The translations under genes were made by a program, and so were the position numbers. A model generated the notes under the pieces. It did no database searches, had not been told where the DNA came from, and saw nothing but the letters and a program-made list of their open reading frames with translations. Shown piece after piece: positions 1 to 5,180 of a DNA stretch of 5,180 bases. Each line of letters opens with the position of its first letter. Position 1 is the stretch's first letter. Source of the DNA: Rickettsiales bacterium TMED211 (lineage in GTDB: Bacteria > Pseudomonadota > Alphaproteobacteria > TMED127). The stretch lies in NCBI GenBank assembly GCA_002169685.1, contig NHJI01000001.1, positions 6,587 to 11,766 of the forward strand. Direction: 5' to 3'.

Positions 1-247
1 CGAACTCCCTAAAAATAACTGTGAGTTAGTAATTCAAGAGAGAGATTATAATAATAAAAACTATGGTAGTAATAATTATAAAGAAACTTTTTATAAAAAT
101 GAACAATTTTCAATAGGAGATAAAGTTTTACATTCAGAGTTTGGGAAAGGAGTTGTTTTAGGAGTAAGCGGTGAAAGGTTGCAAATCAGGTTTAATGAAA
201 AAAACGAGATTATAAAAATTTTTAGTGACTTTATTGAAAAAGAATAA
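1..247 (+). CDS. uvrD: UvrD/PcrA-type DNA helicase, C-terminal fragment (5' end outside window)
   Basis: This is the last 81 codons of a superfamily 1 DNA helicase, read from base 2 and ending with TAA at 245-247; base 1 is the third base of the preceding codon. The first visible residues are ELP, as in the family's RF-x-DELP segment that closes the motor core. An Asn/Tyr/Lys-rich linker follows (about residues 11-35). Then comes the small C-terminal domain, FSIGDKVLHSEFGKGVV (residues 36-52), matching the GDRVRHxxFGxGxV pattern of the Tudor-like tail in UvrD and PcrA, with a beta-rich end near LQIRFNEKNEIIKIF. In this family the full protein unwinds DNA 3'-5' in nucleotide excision and mismatch repair, and the tail contacts RNA polymerase. 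The motor motifs lie outside the window, so UvrD and PcrA cannot be separated. The stop lies inside the start region of prmA, implying co-transcription. Confidence 0.85.
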   Translation, partial: ELPKNNCELVIQERDYNNKNYGSNNYKETFYKNEQFSIGDKVLHSEFGKGVVLGVSGERLQIRFNEKNEIIKIFSDFIEKE

Positions 248-1100
248 AAAAAACAACCTATCAAAAATTATATTTTATGTTGAAGATGAAAATTTAAAAG
301 AGATCACTGATCTTTTTAAAGAATTTCATCAAATGAGTTGGTTTAAGATTAATTCTATGTGGATTATAGAGATATACAACATGGATGAACTTGATATTAA
401 AAAAATCTTAAAATCAGTGACCCCCTCATCAAAAATTAAATCCTATAGGAGAGAAATAATAGAAGATAAAGATTGGGTAGTAGAGGGAACGAAAGTAAAT
501 ATAAATATAAAAACAGAATTTTTTTTAATAACTCAGAATTTAAGTTTAGTTAATAAACCAAAAAAAAAATATTTAATAAGAATTCCAGCAAGTATTGCTT
601 TTGGAACTGGAACACATGCGTCTACATTTCTGTCTATAAAGTCTATTGAGTTTTTATATAAATTTAAAAATTTTAAAAATATTTTAGATTTAGGAACAGG
701 GTCGGGAATATTATGTTTTGCTCTTAGTAAACTAACTAAAAAAAAAATTTTGTGTTCAGATTTTGATCAAAACTCTAAAATTAATTTTTTAAGTAATAAA
801 AAAATCAATTATGTCAATAATGTGAAATTTGTAAAAGCTTATGGTTTAGACAGCAAAGAGTTTAATTTAAAAAAATTTGATTTAATTGTTGCGAATATTC
901 TATTAAATCCGTTAATTAACTTATTTAATTCTATTAACAAGCATACTGCAGATAATAGTTATTTAATTTTGTCTGGTATATTGGAAAACCAAGCAAATCA
1001 TTTATATTCTTATTATTCATATAGATATATACTAGTAAAAAAGTTTACAAATAATAGTTGGACTACTTTAGTTTTAAAAAAAAATGGAAAAAAATTATAA
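225..1100 (+). CDS. prmA: Ribosomal protein L11 methyltransferase PrmA
   Basis: A SAM-dependent methyltransferase predicted to trimethylate ribosomal protein L11 in the cytoplasm. At 291 aa it has normal family length. An N-terminal substrate-recognition domain (about residues 1-85, ending in the conserved DW at 83-84) precedes the PrmA hallmark PASIAFGTGTH (121-131). SAM motif I is LDLGTGSG (154-161), the acidic ribose-binding stretch is SDFD (178-181), motif IV is VANIL-x-NPL (222-230), followed by LSGIL (249-253) and the closing strand SWTTLVLKK (278-286). The start is uncertain. GTG at 225 gives a 23-nt overlap with the helicase gene, and TTG at 234 a 14-nt overlap. The first in-frame ATG codes for residue 37 and would remove the first strand and helix of the N-terminal domain. 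No Shine-Dalgarno sequence is visible, so translation is probably coupled to helicase termination. Two 10-A runs (560-569, 738-747) lie in the frame. The product call is firm; the exact start is not. Confidence 0.93.
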   Translation: MTLLKKNKKNNLSKIIFYVEDENLKEITDLFKEFHQMSWFKINSMWIIEIYNMDELDIKKILKSVTPSSKIKSYRREIIEDKDWVVEGTKVNINIKTEFFLITQNLSLVNKPKKKYLIRIPASIAFGTGTHASTFLSIKSIEFLYKFKNFKNILDLGTGSGILCFALSKLTKKKILCSDFDQNSKINFLSNKKINYVNNVKFVKAYGLDSKEFNLKKFDLIVANILLNPLINLFNSINKHTADNSYLILSGILENQANHLYSYYSYRYILVKKFTNNSWTTLVLKKNGKKL

Positions 1101-1108
1101 AAAAAAAA
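1076..1108 (+). repeat. Cluster of poly-A tracts at the prmA/pepP overlap
   Basis: Three A runs lie within 33 bases: 9 A (1076-1084, the last being the A of the pepP ATG), 7 A (1088-1094) and 10 A (1099-1108, beginning in the prmA stop codon). The first two lie in the overlap or the prmA tail and the third in pepP, coding for lysines. Loss of one A from the first run would place prmA directly in the pepP frame with no stop between them. Such runs are known sites of polymerase slippage in AT-rich genomes. They may equally be a by-product of low GC content and Lys-rich protein ends. Confidence 0.6.
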
Positions 1109-2862
1109 TTAAACTACTTAAAAAACTAATACTGGAGAAAGGTATTGATGGATATATTTTACCTTCAACCGATGAGTACTTAAATGAGTATGTTCCAGAG
1201 AATCATCTTAGATTAAAATGGTTAACTGGATTTACTGGCTCTAATGGGTTATGTCTAGTTTTACAAAATAAATTAATTTTTTTTACGGATGGTAGATATC
1301 TTTTGCAAGCTAGGGATCAGTTAGTTGATGCTTTTGAAATTTTTGAGATATCAAAAACTGATTTTTTTCAATGGATAGAGAATAATTTAGATGGAGCAGG
1401 TTTGAGAATTGCAATTGATACTAAAATTAATAGTATTCCATTTGTTGAAAAATTTATTAAAACTTGTAAATTAACGAAAAATAAAACTTTCTTAAGCACA
1501 GATATCATTATTGATGATTTATGGAAAAGAGGCAAAAAACAGGAATCATCAAAAGCATTTTTGGTTCCAGAAAAATATTCAGGATTATCAACTAAAAATA
1601 AAATAAATAAAATCAAAAGATCTGTAAAAGAATTTGACTCTTTTGTTATAACGTCTCCAGAATCAATTGCTTGGTTGATAAACTTAAGGGGTGGAGATCT
1701 TAAATATACTCCTATTGTGTTTAGTAGAATGATTATAGAAAAAAAGCATGGAATTAAGCTTTTTATCGATTTGAGAAAAATTAATTTGCAAATAAAAAAG
1801 AAATTAAAACAAGAGTTTAATATTCAAATTTATGATGAACTAAAGTTTGAAGAAGAATTAGAAAATGATTCATTAAATAAAACAATACTCTTAGAAAAAA
1901 ATGCTCCATATTATTTTTTAAGTATACTTCAGTCTCAAAACGTAAATGTTACTCTAAGGAACGATCCATGCAAATCAGCTAAATCAATAAAAAATAAGGT
2001 AGAAATAGAATTATCAAGGAAAGCTCACTTTTATGACGGCATCGCATTAGCAAACTTTTTTTGTTGGCTAGATAATTCGCCTACAAATTTGAGTCTAAAT
2101 GAAATTTCTGTTGCAAATAAACTTGAGAAATATAGAAAAAAAAATGATAAGTTTGTGTCTTTGAGTTTTCCTACAATTTCAGCTTCTTCAGCTAATTCTG
2201 CTATTATTCATTATCAACCTTCAAAATCAAATGTTTATAAACTAAAATTCGGAGAAATATTTTTATGTGATTCTGGTGCGCAATATATTCATGGAACTAC
2301 AGACGTTACTAGAACCATTGTTTTTGGAAAAAAAAATAAAATCAAACAAGAAATTAAAAATTTCTACACGCGGGTTTTAATCGGGCATTTGAATATTTCA
2401 ATGCTTAAGTTTCCAAAAGGTACAAAAGGTGTACATATAGATTCTCTTGCAAGAAATTCTTTGTGGGAAATTGGAGAAGATTATAGTCACGGAACTGGTC
2501 ACGGTGTTGGAAGTTTTTTAGGTGTTCATGAAGGTCCACAAAGTATTTCTAAAGCATTAATAGATGTAAGTTTGAAGCCTGGAATGATTATTTCTAATGA
2601 GCCTGGATATTACAAAAATAATAAATTTGGTTTTAGAATAGAAAATTTAGTATGTGTAAAAAATTCTAAAATCAAGAATTTTCTAGAGTTTGAAACCCTA
2701 ACTTTAGCACCATATAGACGAAATTTAATAGAAGTTTCTTTGCTTAATGAAAACCAAATATTGTGGATAAATAATTATCATAAAAATGTTTTTAAAAAGT
2801 TAAATAAACACTTAGATTCTAAAGTTTGTAGATGGCTATATACAGAAACTAGACCTATTTAA
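1084..2862 (+). CDS. pepP: Xaa-Pro aminopeptidase (aminopeptidase P, M24B family, long form)
   Basis: A cytosolic metallo-aminopeptidase predicted to remove the N-terminal residue from peptides whose second residue is proline. The 592-aa length and three-part build match the long APP1 type (like human XPNPEP1), not the shorter E. coli PepP. The first creatinase-like domain (about 8-150) contains GYILPSTDEYLNEYVPEN and WLTGFTGSNG. The second spans about 160-300, and the pita-bread catalytic domain about 310-545. By spacing against the human enzyme, the dinuclear metal ligands are D396 (CDSGAQY), D407 (TTDVTR), H473 (HGTGHGVG), E506 (NEPGYY) and E520 (FRIEN), with active-site histidines H376, H469 and H482. 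All are present, so it should be active. The C-terminus WLYTETRPI is family-typical. There is no signal peptide. The ATG overlaps the prmA end by 17 nt in another frame and lacks a Shine-Dalgarno, suggesting coupled translation. The symbol is used loosely; exact substrates are unknown. Confidence 0.93.
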   Translation: MEKNYKKKIKLLKKLILEKGIDGYILPSTDEYLNEYVPENHLRLKWLTGFTGSNGLCLVLQNKLIFFTDGRYLLQARDQLVDAFEIFEISKTDFFQWIENNLDGAGLRIAIDTKINSIPFVEKFIKTCKLTKNKTFLSTDIIIDDLWKRGKKQESSKAFLVPEKYSGLSTKNKINKIKRSVKEFDSFVITSPESIAWLINLRGGDLKYTPIVFSRMIIEKKHGIKLFIDLRKINLQIKKKLKQEFNIQIYDELKFEEELENDSLNKTILLEKNAPYYFLSILQSQNVNVTLRNDPCKSAKSIKNKVEIELSRKAHFYDGIALANFFCWLDNSPTNLSLNEISVANKLEKYRKKNDKFVSLSFPTISASSANSAIIHYQPSKSNVYKLKFGEIFLCDSGAQYIHGTTDVTRTIVFGKKNKIKQEIKNFYTRVLIGHLNISMLKFPKGTKGVHIDSLARNSLWEIGEDYSHGTGHGVGSFLGVHEGPQSISKALIDVSLKPGMIISNEPGYYKNNKFGFRIENLVCVKNSKIKNFLEFETLTLAPYRRNLIEVSLLNENQILWINNYHKNVFKKLNKHLDSKVCRWLYTETRPI

Positions 2863-2865
2863 TTA
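2860..2865. other. Zero-gap convergent stop-stop junction of pepP and recN
   Basis: The pepP stop TAA occupies 2860-2862 on the + strand, and the recN stop TAA occupies 2863-2865 read on the - strand, with no base between them. The surrounding bases show only a 4-bp inverted match (AACT...AGTT, 2867-2879) without a GC stem, so no intrinsic terminator is supported on either strand. Transcripts from the two blocks are expected to overlap here unless termination is factor-dependent. Confidence 0.85.
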
Positions 2866-4521
2866 TAACTCTAATAGTTTTCGAGCAGCCATTAATGCTT
2901 CATTGGTGATTTCCTTGCCGGATAACATTCTCGCAATTTCATTAACTCTTTCTAAATCATTTAATTTTTTAATATCAGTTAAATTTTTTTCACTACTTTC
3001 AGTTTTTATAACTTTAAAATGCTCATTACCTAATGATGCAACTTGCGGTGAGTGAGTAATTACAATTACTTGTCTGTTTTCACCTAATCTTCTGAGTCTT
3101 TCTCCAACGGAGGATGCGACTGCTCCACCTATTCCACTATCAACTTCATCAAAAACTATGGATTTTGAACTTTCTTTTGAAGTTACAACTTTTATAGCAA
3201 GAGCAAACCTACATAACTCTCCTCCCGATGAAATTTTTTTTATTTCATCAAGCAAAGAGTTTTTATTAGTCCTAATTTTAAAAATAATTTTATCAACACC
3301 CCTGTGAGTTGGAGAGTCATTATTTGTGATAAAAGTTTTAAACTCAGCATTTTCTAACTTTAATTCAGGTAATTCATGATTAATGAGTTCATCTATCTTT
3401 TTCCCATGAAATATTCTTTTTTCAGAAATATTTCTTGCTTTATCAATATATTTATTTTCTAACTCTCTAGATTTAATTTGATATTTTTCAACTTCTAACT
3501 TACTTGTTCCAATAGAATCAAGTTCACTTATAAGGCTCTCTTTTTTTTTAATTAAATCATTAAATGAGCACTTATATTTCGACGAAAGTTTTTTGTATAA
3601 ATATATTCTTTCTTCAATTCCGTCTATATTACTACTACTTAATACATTTTCTCGATAAAACTCTTCAAAACGATTTTTGTAATCTTGTATTTCGATTAAC
3701 ATTGTATCAAGTGCTTTTAAGGAATCTTTTAAACCGGGTTCAAGAAACTCATTAATTTTTTCTAAATGAGAAATATTTTCTGCAATTAATTCTTCGATTC
3801 CTTGGTTTTGTTCCGAGGAAAAGTTCGCAATAACTTTTCCAATATTTTCTTCTATTTTAGTTGAATTGATATAATTCTTCTTTTTATTTAACAAAACTTC
3901 GTACTCATTTTCTTGTGGGTTTAGCTTCTCTAATTCTCCTATTTCAAACTCTAAGTGTTCTTTATTATTAATATTTTTCTCATAGCTATTAGCAATATCA
4001 TATAATAATTTTTTAGAACTCTGAAAATCCTCCCAACTATTTTTTAGGTTATCTAAATTATTTTTATAATCACCATATTGATCGAGTATGTCAATATGAG
4101 TTGAGGTATCAAGTAGTCCTTGCTCAGAGAATTGCCCCTCAATTTCTATTAGTTGTGAGCCAATTTTCTTTAAAGTCATTAAACTAACTAAATGATCATT
4201 AATAAATGCCTTACTTTTTCCATCTGGGGTAAGTTGCCTTTTAAGTATTATTTCTGAGCTCTGTGGGATCCCAAATTCTTTTAAATTTCTTCTAATTAAT
4301 TCATCATTGATCTCTGAGAAAATAGAAATAACCTCTGTTACCTTATTATTATCCGGCCTTAATGAATAATTGGCTCTATACCCAATTACTAAACAGAGAG
4401 AATCTAATATAATAGATTTTCCAGCGCCTGTTTCACCGGTTAAAACACAAAGCCCAGGACCAAAATCAATTTCTAAATCATCAATTAAAACTATATTCTT
4501 TATTGATAGATATCTGAGCAT
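2863..4521 (-). CDS. recN: DNA repair protein RecN (SMC-like ATPase)
   Basis: A cytoplasmic SMC-like ABC ATPase that acts in recombinational repair of double-strand breaks with RecA. The length of 552 aa is almost that of E. coli RecN. The N-terminal half-ATPase begins MLRYLSIKNIVLIDDLEIDFG, typed here as MLRYLSIKNI then VLIDDLEIDFG, with Walker A GETGAGKS at 29-36 and a Q-loop at IEIEGQFSEQGLLD (126-138 region). The middle, about 150-380, is Lys/Glu/Leu-rich and fits the shortish antiparallel coiled coil of RecN. The C-terminal half has the ABC signature SSGGELCR (431-438), Walker B IVFDEVDSGIGG (455-466) and H-loop ITHSPQVAS (488-496, H490). The Q-loop reads EGQF where many RecN proteins have HGQH. 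The ATG lies 2 nt after the bamD stop, so the two are probably co-transcribed. No alphaproteobacterial SOS box (GTTC-N7-GTTC) is visible near the start. The stop abuts the pepP stop. Confidence 0.95.
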   Translation of the reverse strand: MLRYLSIKNIVLIDDLEIDFGPGLCVLTGETGAGKSIILDSLCLVIGYRANYSLRPDNNKVTEVISIFSEINDELIRRNLKEFGIPQSSEIILKRQLTPDGKSKAFINDHLVSLMTLKKIGSQLIEIEGQFSEQGLLDTSTHIDILDQYGDYKNNLDNLKNSWEDFQSSKKLLYDIANSYEKNINNKEHLEFEIGELEKLNPQENEYEVLLNKKKNYINSTKIEENIGKVIANFSSEQNQGIEELIAENISHLEKINEFLEPGLKDSLKALDTMLIEIQDYKNRFEEFYRENVLSSSNIDGIEERIYLYKKLSSKYKCSFNDLIKKKESLISELDSIGTSKLEVEKYQIKSRELENKYIDKARNISEKRIFHGKKIDELINHELPELKLENAEFKTFITNNDSPTHRGVDKIIFKIRTNKNSLLDEIKKISSGGELCRFALAIKVVTSKESSKSIVFDEVDSGIGGAVASSVGERLRRLGENRQVIVITHSPQVASLGNEHFKVIKTESSEKNLTDIKKLNDLERVNEIARMLSGKEITNEALMAARKLLEL

Positions 4522-4523
4522 AT

Positions 4524-5180
4524 TTAAATCAAATTAAAATCGTCAATATTAATTTTCTCTAAGTCTAAAGACTTTTCTGCTTGATATTTTTTAATTTTCT
4601 CGGAGTTTAAATTATGTTTTTTTATTAACTTAGAAGCGTCATTAAACCATACTGATTTTGGGTAGTTGTATTGTAAAATTGAAATGAACGTAAGTGCAGG
4701 GTGATCAAGACCAACAGATAAATAACACTCTATAATTCTATAAAGCGCTTCAGGTATTTGCGCTGATTTTTTATAATTTCTTATAATTGTCTTATAACGG
4801 AGTATAGCTCCTAAATACTTTTTTCTTTTCTGATAATACTTTCCAACAGACATTTCTTTTCCTGCAAGTTGATTTTTTAATAGTGCTAGATGATTACTAG
4901 CTTTTTTTGAATATTGAGAGTTTGGATATCTTTTTTTTAATTCTATAAATGATTCGTATGCTCGAGTAGCAAATTTTTGATCTCTAGTAACTAAAGCAAT
5001 TCTTTCATAATAACAATATGATTTTAAATACAATGCGTAAGGTAAATTACTATTATTAGGGTTTAGATTAATAAATTTACTTAATGCAAAGATAGCTTCA
5101 TCATATTTATTTGCTTTATATAAAGCAAACCCAGACATTAGTTGTCCTTTAGTTGCCCATTTAGAATATGGATGCTGAAG
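4524..5180 (-). CDS. bamD: Outer-membrane assembly lipoprotein BamD, C-terminal 218 residues (5' end outside window)
   Basis: BamD (formerly ComL/YfiO) is a periplasm-facing lipoprotein of the BAM complex, which inserts beta-barrel proteins into the outer membrane together with BamA. The reading frame is open to the right edge and continues upstream of the internal ATG at 5138, beginning LQHPYSKWATKGQL, which matches the family's HPYSxWAxxAQLM segment; that ATG (residue 15 of the fragment) is therefore not the start. TPR-like helix pairs are visible at about residues 6-42 (YKANKYDEAI), 46-88 (with VTRDQ and RYPNSQY), 108-138 (YYQKRKKYLGAILRY) and 143-175 (EALYRIIECYLSVG...YP). The signal peptide and lipobox cysteine lie outside the window. 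A polar tail rich in Lys and acidic residues (190-218) follows the last repeat. The stop is 2 nt before recN. The bamD-recN order is common in alphaproteobacteria, often downstream of lpxC. Confidence 0.93.
   Translation of the reverse strand, partial: LQHPYSKWATKGQLMSGFALYKANKYDEAIFALSKFINLNPNNSNLPYALYLKSYCYYERIALVTRDQKFATRAYESFIELKKRYPNSQYSKKASNHLALLKNQLAGKEMSVGKYYQKRKKYLGAILRYKTIIRNYKKSAQIPEALYRIIECYLSVGLDHPALTFISILQYNYPKSVWFNDASKLIKKHNLNSEKIKKYQAEKSLDLEKINIDDFNLI

Noticed and set aside
1368..1616. Open frame of 82 codons on the - strand opposite pepP
   Set aside because: It lies wholly inside the well-supported aminopeptidase gene. Its Phe/Leu/Ile-rich translation is what the complement of Lys/Asn/Glu-rich AT-biased codons gives, and no family is recognisable.
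2488..2510. Repeated CACGG-type bases (cacggaactggtcacggtg)
   Set aside because: It is explained by the HGTGHG active-site motif of the aminopeptidase, not by a DNA-level repeat.
2867..2879. Inverted match AACT-CTAAT-AGTT near the convergent junction
   Set aside because: A 4-bp AT-rich stem is too weak and too likely by chance to be called a terminator.
3564..3755. Open frame of 63 codons on the + strand opposite recN
   Set aside because: It is antisense to the coiled-coil region of recN, has a Leu/Phe/Tyr-rich shadow composition, and shows no ribosome-binding site or recognisable motif.
4561..4576. Short perfect stem AAGTC-TAAA-GACTT followed by T on the + strand, terminator-like
   Set aside because: It lies inside the bamD coding region on the antisense side, has a weak AT-rich 5-6 bp stem, and there is no + strand gene for it to end.
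4524..5138. Treating the ATG at 5138 as the bamD start
   Set aside because: The frame stays open to the window edge and the 14 upstream codons encode the conserved HPYSxWA segment, so the ATG is internal and the gene is cut by the window.

Overview
The window comes from a very AT-rich bacterial genome and is almost entirely coding. It carries five protein genes in two converging blocks. Gene content, protein motifs (alphaproteobacterial-style BamD, RecN and PrmA), the strong AT bias with Lys/Asn/Ile-rich proteins, and the near absence of intergenic DNA suggest a free-living, streamlined alphaproteobacterium of the SAR11 (Pelagibacterales) kind or a similar marine AT-rich lineage. That placement is inferred from style and gene order; no phylogenetic marker was compared. 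The standard bacterial code fits: Trp is TGG, and no in-frame TGA interrupts a gene.

Left block, + strand: (1) the last 81 codons of a UvrD/PcrA-type DNA helicase, covering the end of the motor region, an Asn/Tyr-rich linker and the small Tudor-like C-terminal domain; (2) prmA, ribosomal protein L11 methyltransferase, which overlaps the helicase end and has no usable ATG start; (3) a long-form Xaa-Pro aminopeptidase (M24B family) with all metal ligands and the expected active-site histidines, which overlaps the prmA end by 17 nt. The overlaps suggest a single transcript with translational coupling.

Right block, - strand: (4) the 3' part of bamD, the TPR lipoprotein of the BAM outer-membrane assembly machine, running off the right edge; (5) recN, the SMC-like DNA-repair ATPase, starting 2 nt after the bamD stop. 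The stop codons of recN and the aminopeptidase gene directly abut, with no base between them and no recognisable terminator.

The genes are housekeeping: DNA repair (UvrD/PcrA, RecN), ribosome modification (PrmA), peptide turnover (PepP) and envelope assembly (BamD). I found no RNA gene, mobile element, CRISPR array, riboswitch or clear promoter, no gene-free stretch of more than a few bases, and no sign of a new biological system. The points worth a second look are local: the non-ATG start of prmA, dense A-tracts at the prmA/pepP junction that could allow slippage, the zero-gap convergent junction, and an altered Q-loop in RecN.
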